A stretch of DNA of 64,000 bases, taken from NCBI RefSeq assembly GCF_022447245.1, contig NZ_JAKVBC010000024.1:18495-82494 (forward strand), written 5' to 3'. This DNA is from Kordia sp. (GTDB lineage Bacteria; Bacteroidota; Bacteroidia; Flavobacteriales; Flavobacteriaceae). The translations under genes were made by a program, and so were the position numbers. Each line of letters begins with the position of its first letter. The stretch's first letter is position 1. Below the pieces are notes generated by a model. That model was not told the origin of the DNA, searched no databases, and was given only the letters and a program-made list of their open reading frames with translations. Below are positions 16,060 through 25,408 of this stretch, in pieces.

Positions 16060-17877
16060 TTAAATAGTATATTTCACTATAATTTCTGTTCCTTCTGCTG
16101 GTTTTGCGTTGATCTTTATTTGCGCATTAATTTCGCCCATACGTTTTTGCATATTATTCAATCCATTACCAAGTGAAACGGTTTCTTTTTCAAATCCGAT
16201 CCCATTATCTTTTATGCTAAATATGATTTGACTGCTTTCTTCTTTAAAATCAACCGTAACCAAATCTGCATTTGCATATTTTAGTGAGTTATTGATTGCT
16301 TCTTGAATGACACGAAATAAGTGCATTCCTTGAATTGCGGTGAACTGAATGGATGCATTTACTTCATTATTGAACTTAAATTTAACTTCCTGCTTGGCGA
16401 TTTTGGCTTTTTCAATAAACGCGAGTGTTCTGCTTTGTAAATCTGTCAACGAAATTTCATCTTTGTTCATTGCCCAAATAGTATCTCGCAATTGATCGAT
16501 GGTGGATGATGTAAACTCACTTATACAACTCAGTTTGTCTTTGAACTCTTGAGTTACTTCCTTGGAAGCATACTTTAAGTTATCAATTGATGAAATGATA
16601 AATGATAGTTGCGCGCCAATATTATCGTGTAAATCGCGCGAAATTCGCAAGCGTTGTTCTTGTAATTTGTTTTGCGTTTCCGTCTCTTTTAAGGCTACTT
16701 TTAGTCTATTTTCTTTGATTAATTGTCGATTCTTTAATTTCTGTTGATTGTAAAATAGATATCCGATTATTAAAATTAATATTGCCAAGCCTAAAGCACC
16801 ATAAAATTGATATTGACGTTTTTGTAGTGTCAACTCTTTTTCAGCGATATCGGCACGTTGTTCTAGAATTTGACGTTCTTTTTCAGCAGTTTTATATTTG
16901 GTTTCCATTTCAGAAATACCATCTGCAAAACGTTTGTTGTAATTCTCAATTGTTAATCCATAAATAGAGTCGCCCAATTTGCTTGCTTCTTCATAGGATT
17001 CCATCAACATTAACATTCGTTTTTTCTCTACATATGCATATAATAATGAAGGATTGTCGTCTGCTTTTCTATAGATTTTTGATGCTTTATCAAACATTTT
17101 TTGCGCCTGATGGTATTGCTTATTATTGGTAAATATGTTTCCTTTTTTTATCATTGCAAAACCTTCTTGTCCAAGGTTTTTATCTTTTTGAGCAAAATGA
17201 ATGGCACTATCCAAAAATTTAAGTGCTTTCTGTCGGTCTTTTAATTGATTGTAGCTTTCGGCTAATAAGCTGTAGTTTGAAGCTAACTTTGTATAGTTTT
17301 TAATTTGTTTATTGATAGAGATTGCCTTATCTAATCTGTTGACTGCATCCTGTAATAAAGCGTCATCTTTTTGTTGCATGCCCAATTCAATATTAACCGC
17401 ACCTATATTCGCTAAAGCACTAGTGGCTAAATCTTGACTGATGTACTGCTTGTTAGCGATTACTTCTAACATAACTTCTTTAGTAGCTTCACGGCGATTT
17501 ACATAATAGTAACAAATTCCTATTTTGTAACGTCCGCGATAATAGTTTGGGTAATCTTCTTGCAGTTTGAAAAATTCCGTAGTTTTTAGCAATACTTTCA
17601 TTGCTTCATCTGATTGTGTATTGCGCGTCAACACTGAACCGCGAATTAAATCAGCTCTGTAATTGTATGAAGAATCTTGAATTTGTGGCAGCAATGCATC
17701 GAGTTTTTTTAAGTACACTTGCATCGAATCTAATTCGCGTTTTTGATTGAAGGTTTCACTTTGCTGTTCGTACGCTTCAAACAATGCGATAGCCTCTTGT
17801 TTTGCTTGTGCAATATCTGTTTGAGCAGCAAGAACTGCTGTTATACATGAGAAGAATATAAGCATGCGGTATTTCAT
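16060..17877 (-). CDS. TPR-containing histidine kinase (HisKA_3 type)
   Basis: A 605-residue sensor kinase. It has a signal peptide (MKYRMLIFFSCITAVLAAQ), about six periplasmic tetratricopeptide repeats (residues 30-330), a coiled-coil, one membrane helix near 355-375, the phosphoacceptor box RISRDLHDNIGAQLS, and an ATPase domain with VIQEAINNSLKYA, DNGIGF and GNGLNNMQKR. It phosphorylates the response regulator encoded downstream. A palindrome upstream suggests positive feedback. The TPR domain suggests that the signal is a protein or peptide in the periplasm. Confidence 0.92.
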   Translation of the reverse strand: MKYRMLIFFSCITAVLAAQTDIAQAKQEAIALFEAYEQQSETFNQKRELDSMQVYLKKLDALLPQIQDSSYNYRADLIRGSVLTRNTQSDEAMKVLLKTTEFFKLQEDYPNYYRGRYKIGICYYYVNRREATKEVMLEVIANKQYISQDLATSALANIGAVNIELGMQQKDDALLQDAVNRLDKAISINKQIKNYTKLASNYSLLAESYNQLKDRQKALKFLDSAIHFAQKDKNLGQEGFAMIKKGNIFTNNKQYHQAQKMFDKASKIYRKADDNPSLLYAYVEKKRMLMLMESYEEASKLGDSIYGLTIENYNKRFADGISEMETKYKTAEKERQILEQRADIAEKELTLQKRQYQFYGALGLAILILIIGYLFYNQQKLKNRQLIKENRLKVALKETETQNKLQEQRLRISRDLHDNIGAQLSFIISSIDNLKYASKEVTQEFKDKLSCISEFTSSTIDQLRDTIWAMNKDEISLTDLQSRTLAFIEKAKIAKQEVKFKFNNEVNASIQFTAIQGMHLFRVIQEAINNSLKYANADLVTVDFKEESSQIIFSIKDNGIGFEKETVSLGNGLNNMQKRMGEINAQIKINAKPAEGTEIIVKYTI

Positions 17878-17916
17878 CTTTATAAAGATAAAAAATGTTT
17901 TGGTTGGTTTTGTTTT

Positions 17917-17932
17917 GTGTGATGCTTCACAC
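17917..17932. promoter_or_regulatory. Palindrome GTGTGA-TGCT-TCACAC near the kinase transcription start
   Basis: A perfect inverted repeat with 6-bp arms, lying just after the -7 element of the kinase promoter. Its 14-bp core differs by one base from a palindrome at 33217-33230. A repressor site is possible because it would overlap the transcription start. Confidence 0.4.
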
Positions 17933-17935
17933 TAA

Positions 17936-17983
17936 CAATATTCTTACTTTTCAGCTAAAATTCCTATACGAAGAGTTGCGTAT
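17936..17983 (-). promoter_or_regulatory. Response-regulator operator and promoter of the kinase gene
   Basis: ATACG-N8-CGTAT (17966-17983) is centred at 17974.5. On the minus strand it lies 35.5 bp before ATTG (17939-17936) in GAATATTG, a one-base variant of the -7 boxes at the sister sites. Confidence 0.6.
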
Positions 17984-18061
17984 TTTTTGAATTGAAGAAT
18001 TAAATTATTGTATGAGCTACTAAATCAAATTCTCTATAACGATTTACAAAATAAATATTAT

Positions 18062-18610
18062 TTATATAATCCGAATTCGAAAGTATTGATCGGCAAATAT
18101 AATTGCCCAACTGATTATTAAAACTAACAGAATTGTAACAAGTTGAAACTTCCAATTTAATTTATACTTTTTACTTATGATATATACCAAGGTGAATAAA
18201 AAGATGCTTACAACGAGGGATAATGTATGTGTTCCTATTCCTAAATATTGGCCAACACGAGCTTCATCATTTGGATTCATAAAATTCATAATTCCAGCCA
18301 TAAAACGCATGTAAAATGCTGTAAATAGTACTAGATATAGAAGTTTGTGCCAACCTTTTGATTTTAATAACAGAAAGGCAATGACAGCTTGCAAAATAGT
18401 AATGATTGGTCCTGAAATAGAAATAATAGCTTGATGTATTTCTGCTGGTTTTTCTCTGTTAATAGTTCCTACGCCATTCAATCGCATAAAAGCTTTATAA
18501 CCTAAGAGCTCACTTGTAAGCCAATGTGCAAATTCATGAATAAACCAAGTAAATAGTACTACGACTATTCCTATGAAAATATACTTTGGGGTTACTTTTT
18601 GATTGTTCAT
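18062..18610 (-). CDS. Small M50-like membrane zinc metalloprotease homologue
   Basis: A 182-residue polytopic membrane protein. Its first membrane segment carries H25-E-F-A-H29, the HExxH zinc motif, placed inside the membrane as in site-2 proteases (M50). A later glycine and proline motif, SISGPIITILQAV, fits the second part of such proteins, but the usual NPDG motif is absent; the nearest candidate is NPNDE. It is shorter than typical M50 enzymes. Substrate unknown; it sits near envelope-related genes. Confidence 0.68.
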   Translation of the reverse strand: MNNQKVTPKYIFIGIVVVLFTWFIHEFAHWLTSELLGYKAFMRLNGVGTINREKPAEIHQAIISISGPIITILQAVIAFLLLKSKGWHKLLYLVLFTAFYMRFMAGIMNFMNPNDEARVGQYLGIGTHTLSLVVSIFLFTLVYIISKKYKLNWKFQLVTILLVLIISWAIIFADQYFRIRII

Positions 18611-18735
18611 TGTCGCTTTTGTGAGTGTTGCTTAAATTAACAAAAATTCTAATGTTTTTACTCGATAATTGAGATTTGATAGTTGCATTGATTCGCGCTA
18701 GCACTTAACAAACTCACTTCAAACAAGTTGAGGTT

Positions 18736-19843
18736 TCATATAACTTTTGCATGTAGTTTTTTAAATAAAAAATCTGTTATAATGGAGAAAATGACATAGA
18801 TAAGAATATACTTAGGCATATATAAAAACGAATAGAAAACTCCATAACTTTCGCGTCCGCTTGCATAGGGTTCACCTGTAGAAGCATCAATCCAAAAAGA
18901 AGCCATTATGATTGTGAGCATAAACAGTATTGGAATAACTATAGTACCCAAAACGGCTACTATTGAAACCTTTTTTTGAGGGTTCTTTTTGCGGAAACGG
19001 TATATTTTCCAGACATGAAATAGCACAATAAAACTAATGAGTATTACTGCTAGCCAAAAGAATTCTATACGGAGTAAGAATATTGCAAAACTGCTCAGTT
19101 TGGGAATTCGAGTGATTTGAATAATGTCTACAGACAATTTGTTAAAGTGATAATTTGCAATTCCATTGATATCACCATTTTCTGGTGTTCCAAGATTGAT
19201 GGCTATTTGATCTTTTACTTTGCTTGTATCAATTGTGATATCTAGTGTTCCAAATGACTTCCAGTATTTTGCTGGTGCCAATGCATAGCGGAAACTATCT
19301 TCATGTAATCGATTGTGTTTGTAACGCCAATTTGTACCTCTGTAATGCACTTTGATGCTGTGTTTTCTTGCTGCAATATCTGTTTGAAAGTATAAGAAGT
19401 CGTTTAGTGAAATCCGATCACTCCTACCATATTTGAACTCATTTTCAAGTTCGCGTATCGCTTTTTGATCGGTTTCATATAAGTATAGAAAGTTGGTCAG
19501 TTTTTCTTTGTCATCTCCATATAAATCCCAAAAATTTTCCTGTTTTTTGAAGCATTATTTTTTTACCATTAGTCGTGGCTTCAAAATTTGTATAGTATTC
19601 CGAAGCATAGAAAAGTTATGGGATTTGTGCACCGCTTTTTTCAGCATTGATAATATATTCAATCTCAAAGTCAGCATACTGAAAATCCTCATCAATCGCA
19701 ATACGTAAATTTTCATGTAAAATATGCACATATTGACTGATAAATGGACGCGTTCCTAGAGTTCCTTCTTTTACAGGCGAAGCCATATTTGCATGTAATA
19801 TAATCGTATGAAAGAGACCTATTAGTAAGATTGTAATTTTCAT
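18736..19843 (-). pseudogene. Membrane-anchored exported protein with a stop and a frameshift
   Basis: From ATG 19843 a signal peptide (MKITILLIGLFHTIILHA) and a beta-rich region run to TAA 19616-19618. The same frame continues as LFYASEYYTNFEATTNGKK, and an indel in the A run near 19543-19548 moves the rest to another frame. That part holds about 270 codons with three or four membrane helices (SFAIFLLRIEFFWLAVILIS and later) and ends at 18736. The length of 1108 bases fits a single one-base indel. A protein of about 369 residues is implied. Family not recognised. Confidence 0.6.
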
Positions 19844-19954
19844 GATGCCTTTCCTTTTTTAGTTTCTTTATTTTATGAAAGTTGATTTTCTTCAAAAAAT
19901 AAAGAGATTACTTAAAAGATATTCTAAGCAATCTCTTTACAACGACTAACTCGG

Positions 19955-20569
19955 TCATTTTAGGTATTTAAAGGTATTCCAAACAGTAGAAATTGTAAGT
20001 TTGTCTTTAAAATCATCATAATCTTTTGCTTCTTGGTCGTCTCTTGCTGCCATTAACATGATGATACTTGTATTTCCATGCGGATTGGGTTTGGCTATTA
20101 CATTAAAAAGATAGCGCCCGACAAACTCTTTGCTGATGCCTTCTTTCATAATTCCAATAGCGCGTAGTGACATATATTCTTCTCCATCAAATTCGTGTTC
20201 GCCTATATTTTCCTCTTCTATTTTGTAACCTCCACTTTTGAGCATGCTTAAAATTTGATTCATAAAAGTAGCTCCATCTTTTACGATTTTCATGCTACCA
20301 TTCATAGTGATATATCCAAATGAGCACATTTCTGTAACAACACTATCTTTCCCTACTTCCTGAATCATTCCATACGAGTATGTTTTTTTGCCTTCAACAG
20401 GTTTGTCAAATTTTAAACTTTTAGGAATATCCGCTGAAAAGTGTACTGCTAGTTTATCAATTTTCTTGGCAAATTCTTGAGTAACTTCATAAGTCTCCAC
20501 AGGAATTTCGCATTTTATAAAGCAACATCATACGCAGATTACTATAAGTAGTATTTTAATTTTCTTCAT
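19955..20569 (-). pseudogene. Probable lipoprotein gene with a stop in the signal peptide
   Basis: An intact frame of 181 codons (20500 to 19955) encodes a soluble domain that I do not recognise, with MIQEVGKDSVVTEMCSFGY and ending NTFKYLK. Upstream in the same frame, from ATG 20569, lies an obvious lipoprotein signal sequence (MKKIKILLIVICV, a stop, then CCFIKCEIP). It is interrupted by TGA at 20528-20530. Either the gene is inactivated or a GTG at 20500 now gives an unexported protein. It is oriented with the MORN gene cluster upstream. Confidence 0.55.
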
Positions 20570-20589
20570 GTAAATTGTATTGATTAGTA

Positions 20590-22674
20590 TTATTGATAGT
20601 CTTTGACTTTTGCGCCTTTATTATTAAAAACTCCAAATACCAAATTGCCTGTTTTGCTATATTTCATAGAGCCTAGTCCATCTATTTTATCATTGACAAA
20701 CATGCCTTTGAAAACAGATTTATCAACATAGGTATACATTCCATAACCATTACGCTTTCCATTTTCAGTATAGGTTCCCGTAAAAGCACTTTTGTTGCTC
20801 CACACATAAGTTCCTACTCCTGTGCGCTGTCCATGTTTGAAAAATCCCCAATATTTGTCGCCGTTGTTGTACGTATATTTTCCAAATCCATCATTACAAT
20901 TCCCTAAGCAATTTCCGTTCGTTTTTCCTGATTTGTAATCTGCTCCTTGTTTTTCAACTAGTTTCCCATTTTCAAATCTTCCTGCACTTGTGATTTGCAA
21001 TTCTTTACTCATTGTATAGCCAAGCCCATGTTGTTTTCCATCTTTCCAATTTCCGATATAGATATTTCCGCTGCTCCATTTGTAATAGCCAAATCCTTCA
21101 CGTCGATTGTTTTTGTATTGTCCATGATAAAATCCACCTTCTGGATATGATATGTAAGCAAGTCCATCAATAGCGCCATTTTTAAAGGTTGCTTTGGTAA
21201 TAATTTCGCCCACTTTTATTTTTCCCCAACCTTCCATGCAATCGCCTTCGATGCAATCTAACTTACTAGTTGTATTTGTTTTAGTTTTTTTATAATCGCT
21301 ACCTAGTTCACCATTATATCTTTTTCCTATACGTACTTTTCCATCTTCTGCCATTCTGAATCCTGTGAGTACATATTTGGGTTTTTCATCTACAAAAATG
21401 ACAGGATCTCCATTCGTCAAATATTCAAATCGTGCCTTTTTGTAATCGATGTGTTTCCCTTTGTCTACGATGAAAAAGTTTTCCTTTTTCAACTCTCGTA
21501 TGTACAAAATCGAAGCTGTATCAGCAGAGAACAACTCCATTTGTTTTACTTTCTGATCTTTGATGTTTTTGTAGTTTCGAATGATGTAAGTTCTACCTAA
21601 TATTTTATCTATACGATAATCGATCATGTGTGGTCCAAGAAAGGCAAAGTCACGCGATTTTACTTTGTTGTATCCATGTACATAGTTGATAAATTTTCCA
21701 TCGTATGCATAATTCATGTATGGATTCCCTTTAGAAAGAATATTTTTTACTGGAATTCGAGTATCAATCGTATGGCTTTCTGGAATAATATTCTGAATAG
21801 TATAATACGTTTCTGTTAATCCGTCATAAATTACTCTTTCATTTGGTTTTACACCTTTACTTACAGCAATTTCTGTACTTCGTTTACCATTTACATATAT
21901 TGTACTTGTTTTTTTAGCTGTTTTCCGCTCGCTCATTTTGTAATATCCGTATTCAATTTTCACAGGTTTGTTAGCATCACTGAAATAACGATTTAAGGTT
22001 TCAAAGTGTTTTGCATCTGCTCTATCTGCATCGTAAAAGTCAATTTTATTTCCTTTAGCATCTGTTTTTACTATATAGCGATATGTTCCTGATTCCACTA
22101 TTTCTTTTACCAAAAAGCCATTGATATAGTATGATTTTGCAGTAAATCCGCGTCTACCATTAGTATATGTATATGCCATATCAACAATTAAAGAATCTCC
22201 TTTTTTACTGTAGGTAAACAAACGCTTTTGACTCAGTTTTCCTTTCTTTTTTATAGATGTTTTAATCAAGCGATTTTTGGTATCGTAGGTATATGTTTTT
22301 TCGTCTCCATACGAGCTTTTTTCATATACCAATAAGTCATTTGCATTAAATTTATATATTGAAGTACTTCCATTTTTGTATTTGAACTTGGTTTTATTTC
22401 CACGGGAATCGTACTCTAATGTATCATTGTAATTATTTCCAGTAATTCTTCCATTGGTATCGTAGTAATAACGTATTCCATAGTTGAATGTTAGATTTCC
22501 TTTTTTGTCAAAAATCTTTCCCGCAGAAGAATAAATATCTCCTCGTAAAAAGAAGTGCTCCTTTTTATGCTTGAAACCAATTGGGTTTCGCGGCGCATTC
22601 TCGATATCTATTTTTTGTGCAATTGTTAACTGACACATAAAACAGTAAAGCAGTATAAATACTATGTTTTTCAT
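20590..22674 (-). CDS. Exported MORN-repeat protein
   Basis: A 694-residue protein with a signal peptide (MKNIVFILLYCFMCQLTIAQ). The N-terminal half is rich in YD-like strands (TLEYDSRGNKTKFKYK, KTYTYDTKNRLIK), as in RHS-type beta sheets. The C-terminal part from about residue 480 holds seven or more MORN repeats with the pattern G-x-G-x-Y-x-x-x-(D/G)-x-Y-x-G-x-F/W-x-x-G, for example GFGYYKWSSGNIYIGNWKDG. MORN proteins act as rigid scaffolds that bind membranes or proteins. The lipoprotein gene lies 20 bp upstream, so they share a transcript that begins at an ATACG-type promoter. Confidence 0.85.
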   Translation of the reverse strand: MKNIVFILLYCFMCQLTIAQKIDIENAPRNPIGFKHKKEHFFLRGDIYSSAGKIFDKKGNLTFNYGIRYYYDTNGRITGNNYNDTLEYDSRGNKTKFKYKNGSTSIYKFNANDLLVYEKSSYGDEKTYTYDTKNRLIKTSIKKKGKLSQKRLFTYSKKGDSLIVDMAYTYTNGRRGFTAKSYYINGFLVKEIVESGTYRYIVKTDAKGNKIDFYDADRADAKHFETLNRYFSDANKPVKIEYGYYKMSERKTAKKTSTIYVNGKRSTEIAVSKGVKPNERVIYDGLTETYYTIQNIIPESHTIDTRIPVKNILSKGNPYMNYAYDGKFINYVHGYNKVKSRDFAFLGPHMIDYRIDKILGRTYIIRNYKNIKDQKVKQMELFSADTASILYIRELKKENFFIVDKGKHIDYKKARFEYLTNGDPVIFVDEKPKYVLTGFRMAEDGKVRIGKRYNGELGSDYKKTKTNTTSKLDCIEGDCMEGWGKIKVGEIITKATFKNGAIDGLAYISYPEGGFYHGQYKNNRREGFGYYKWSSGNIYIGNWKDGKQHGLGYTMSKELQITSAGRFENGKLVEKQGADYKSGKTNGNCLGNCNDGFGKYTYNNGDKYWGFFKHGQRTGVGTYVWSNKSAFTGTYTENGKRNGYGMYTYVDKSVFKGMFVNDKIDGLGSMKYSKTGNLVFGVFNNKGAKVKDYQ

Positions 22675-22694
22675 TGTATATGTATTATTTATTT

Positions 22695-23390
22695 TTAAAT
22701 TTCTTTGAGTGTATTCATTAAATCATCACACATGTGAATTTTTACGGGCAAACCACTGAATACATTTTTTGATAATTGTCCCTTTAAGAGTGTTAATAAA
22801 CTCAGTGTTCCTTCATGTTCCAATCTTCGTTTATCTATGACGAGTTTGAATATATAATTCATATTTTCTCTATCTAATACTACTACTTTTTTGATTTCAT
22901 CGTCTGCAAAGCCATTTTCAATGAGATAGTCTTTTAATTTTTCAACATCGTGCGGAACTACTTTATTGGTGTAGCGAATTTCAGTAGCTTTTGCCATGAT
23001 GGATTTATGTGCATCTTGTAATGTATGTATTTGCAATGTGTTAAAATGACTATCACACAGATGCAAATCGATTGACAAATCCATATATTCTGAAATTTCT
23101 CTAGGGAAAAATTTGAAAACATGTGACAAAGAGTTGTCTTCTAAAAACTGTTCTTTTACAACCATTTTAAAAATATATTTGTCTCCTTCTTTAAGAAATT
23201 GAACAGATTTTAGTTCACCATTAGTAAACCCTGAATCCATTAAACTTTCCCCAAGTTTATCTGCTTCGACTTCCGTTACACCATCTTTATAATAAATCTC
23301 TGTTCCGTCAAAAACTTTCTTTTCTCCATAATTTGTACAAGCTGCTATAAGCGTTAATAAAAGAAGTAGTATTCCTGTTTTTCTCATCAT
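22695..23390 (-). CDS. Lipoprotein with two repeated domains, unknown function
   Basis: A 231-residue lipoprotein. The signal MMRKTGILLLLLTLIAAC ends in a lipobox cysteine at residue 18. The mature part consists of two related copies of about 100 residues. Compare GTEIYYKDGVTEVEADKLGE with ATEIRYTNKVVPHDVEKLKD; each is followed by a GF-acidic turn, a KYIFKMVV / NYIFKLVI strand and an LHLCD / IHMCD element. The family was not recognised. It heads an operon with the MORN protein. Confidence 0.75.
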   Translation of the reverse strand: MMRKTGILLLLLTLIAACTNYGEKKVFDGTEIYYKDGVTEVEADKLGESLMDSGFTNGELKSVQFLKEGDKYIFKMVVKEQFLEDNSLSHVFKFFPREISEYMDLSIDLHLCDSHFNTLQIHTLQDAHKSIMAKATEIRYTNKVVPHDVEKLKDYLIENGFADDEIKKVVVLDRENMNYIFKLVIDKRRLEHEGTLSLLTLLKGQLSKNVFSGLPVKIHMCDDLMNTLKEI

Positions 23391-23432
23391 GTTTAGGATA
23401 TTAATATTCTGAATTACTGTTTATTAGATATT

Positions 23433-23480
23433 CAAAATTCCCTTTTTTTAACAGTGTATACAATACGACATATTGCGTAT
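23433..23480 (-). promoter_or_regulatory. Response-regulator operator and promoter of the lipoprotein-MORN operon
   Basis: ATACG-ACATATTG-CGTAT (23463-23480) is centred 35.5 bp before TTTG (23436-23433 on the minus strand) in GAATTTTG. Confidence 0.65.
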
Positions 23481-23497
23481 TTTTCTAGGTAATAGCG

Positions 23498-24130
23498 CTA
23501 TTTACATTTTGCGGTATATCTTCTTTGATTACCTGTATACCCTAATTCTATTGCCTTTTTCCAGTTTGCGCAAGCATTTGTAAGATCGTGCTTCATGTCA
23601 TAAATATTTCCTTTATTGGAATACGCTTTTCCATTCGTTGGATCAAAAATGATCGCTTTTTCAAAGTAACTCATCGCTATATCTATGTTTCCTTTTTTGG
23701 CATTACAAACCCCCATACTATTGTATACTTCTGGTTGATTTACATTTATAGAAATTGATTGTTTGTAATCTGCCAATGCATCGTTTAAAAAACCCATTGC
23801 ATCATGTGCTCCACCACGAAAAAAGAATGCTTCTGCATGTTTGGGATGTAACTCAATTACTTTAGAATAGTTTGCTATGGCAGCTTTATAATTTTTATAA
23901 TCGGTACCTGCGTTTCTTTTGTTGATTAGCGCCGTATGGAATCCAGCTTTGTAAAAATAAGCATCTATGGAAGTATTGTCTAATGCAATAGCTTCTTCGC
24001 ATAGTTTGATACCTTCTGTAAACTTTTGCTGCTCTTTTTTTACCAAAGCACTATCAAGTGAGCTTTTGGTGGTTTGCGCATTTGCAAATGATACTATACA
24101 CAAACTCAAGAGTAAATATATACATTTCAT
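23498..24130 (-). CDS. Exported tetratricopeptide repeat protein
   Basis: A 210-residue protein with a signal peptide (MKCIYLLLSLCIVSFANAQ) and about five TPR units filling the rest. Examples are HAEAFFFRGGAHDAMGFLNDA and GKAYSNKGNIYDMKHDLTNA, with the usual small-residue positions. It is probably a periplasmic adaptor. Its promoter carries the ATACG palindrome, so it belongs to the regulon of the TPR kinase. It could act as a ligand or scaffold for that pathway. Confidence 0.87.
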   Translation of the reverse strand: MKCIYLLLSLCIVSFANAQTTKSSLDSALVKKEQQKFTEGIKLCEEAIALDNTSIDAYFYKAGFHTALINKRNAGTDYKNYKAAIANYSKVIELHPKHAEAFFFRGGAHDAMGFLNDALADYKQSISINVNQPEVYNSMGVCNAKKGNIDIAMSYFEKAIIFDPTNGKAYSNKGNIYDMKHDLTNACANWKKAIELGYTGNQRRYTAKCK

Positions 24131-24149
24131 AAGTGATAATTTTAGGACT

Positions 24150-24197
24150 TAAAATTCTTTATTTAAACATCACGAAACAATACGATGAATTGCGTAT
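24150..24197 (-). promoter_or_regulatory. Response-regulator operator and promoter of the TPR gene
   Basis: ATACG-ATGAATTG-CGTAT (24180-24197) is centred 35.5 bp before TTTA (24153-24150, minus strand) in GAATTTTA. Confidence 0.65.
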
Positions 24198-24215
24198 TTT
24201 AATAATTAACATTGA

Positions 24216-24251
24216 AAAAGCCTTTATTTTTCTTACAAAATAAAGGCTTTT
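24216..24251. terminator. Strong hairpin in a divergent intergenic region
   Basis: A 15-bp perfect stem, AAAAGCCTTTATTTT (24216-24230) with AAAATAAAGGCTTTT (24237-24251). It has terminator form, yet it lies upstream of both flanking genes. The remaining gap to 24526 is AT-rich with nothing else visible. Confidence 0.55.
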
Positions 24252-24526
24252 AAAAAATCAGTTTTTATAAACATTTTTGAAAAATAAATTTAACCATAAA
24301 ACTATCCCCAAAAACAACACACTTACAATTAATACATTATATATCAATAAATTAACACTTTAATACTACAAATACTCAATTATAACAATAAATTATTTTG
24401 TTCAATTATTTTATATTTTTATCAAACAGATAGAAACCTCCAAAACTACAATCAGGTATTATCACCCATAAATTTAAAAAAGAATATTCCTACTTTTAAT
24501 ACCTAATAATCTAAAAAAATAAAACT

Positions 24527-25360
24527 ATGTCACAATCCAATTCAAACTTACTGAATTACATTAGTTTGTTAATGCATGACGATGATGCATTGCATCAATT
24601 TTTGATTGATCCAATTCAGGCAGAGAAAAACCATGGGATTACCAAAGCAGAACGTGCTGTACTTCGAAGAACAGTAGCACATTTGAGCAACAAATCTAAA
24701 AACGGTTATACTGTTGCTAGACACGCAGGTTCGTACAGACGTTCGTTGCGTTTGCTACAAAATGTGTTACACAATGTAGGTTCTAAAATGCATCAAGATG
24801 CTTCACATCCCGAAGTTAGCTTAAGCCCTACACAAGGAAGATATTCATTTTCAATGATTATCTATTTCCCTCACGTCACTACTGGTCAATATACAGACTT
24901 TACTTGTAAAAATAACGCTTATCTAGAAGCTAATTATGGTTCTCCTTATTCACTACAAAGTCAAACTTTCACTGTTAGATCTGACAGCAAAAATCCTACA
25001 ATACAAGAAGTTATGGATCTAATTGTTAAAAACAGTAATAATTCAATCGATTATGTTCCAGTAAAAATGAATGGAGAAGAATATGTAAAGTCAATATCAC
25101 ACACTACTACAGAAGTTTCTGCTGATATTAGTAATGTTTGTTATAATCTTGATGAAAATCCAAATGCTGATTCAGTTTTCTGGTTTTACTCTGTAAATGG
25201 GAAAGCAAATCCAATTACTTCAGGTGTAGTTGGAGAGGCATTCTCAACCTTTAAATTAAGACCAAATGATACTGTATTCTGGCAGTTAATTGCTCCTGAT
25301 AAGACGTATGGTTTTCAACCATGTGCAGCAACAAAAGGTAACGCAAATACAAACTCTTAA
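24527..25360 (+). CDS. Protein of unknown function with helical N-terminal domain
   Basis: A 277-residue protein without a signal peptide. The N-terminal 55 residues have the pattern LHQFLIDPIQAEKNHGITKAERAVLRR (positions 22-48). This resembles the small helical LigA-type fold (F-L-x-D-P, then G-I/L-T-x-x-E) seen in some enzyme subunits and leader-peptide-like domains. The rest, from about residue 100, is probably beta-rich (SFSMIIYFPHVTTG, DTVFWQLIAPD) and was not recognised. It is a single-gene transcript ending at the hairpin at 25381-25408. Confidence 0.6.
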   Translation: MSQSNSNLLNYISLLMHDDDALHQFLIDPIQAEKNHGITKAERAVLRRTVAHLSNKSKNGYTVARHAGSYRRSLRLLQNVLHNVGSKMHQDASHPEVSLSPTQGRYSFSMIIYFPHVTTGQYTDFTCKNNAYLEANYGSPYSLQSQTFTVRSDSKNPTIQEVMDLIVKNSNNSIDYVPVKMNGEEYVKSISHTTTEVSADISNVCYNLDENPNADSVFWFYSVNGKANPITSGVVGEAFSTFKLRPNDTVFWQLIAPDKTYGFQPCAATKGNANTNS

Positions 25361-25380
25361 TATTAAAAATACCGTCAAAT

Positions 25381-25408
25381 AAAAGTCAAAGTACAAACTT
25401 TGGCTTTT
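25381..25408. terminator. Bidirectional terminator between convergent genes
   Basis: The hairpin AAAAGTCAAAGT (25381-25392) / ACTTTGGCTTTT (25397-25408), with one G-T pair, is flanked by A and T runs. It serves the gene ending at 25360 and the one ending at 25408. Confidence 0.75.

Noticed and set aside
5305..20569. Stop codon reassignment or programmed readthrough as explanation for in-frame stops
   Set aside because: All three stop codons occur as interruptions, and the same codons end intact neighbouring genes normally.
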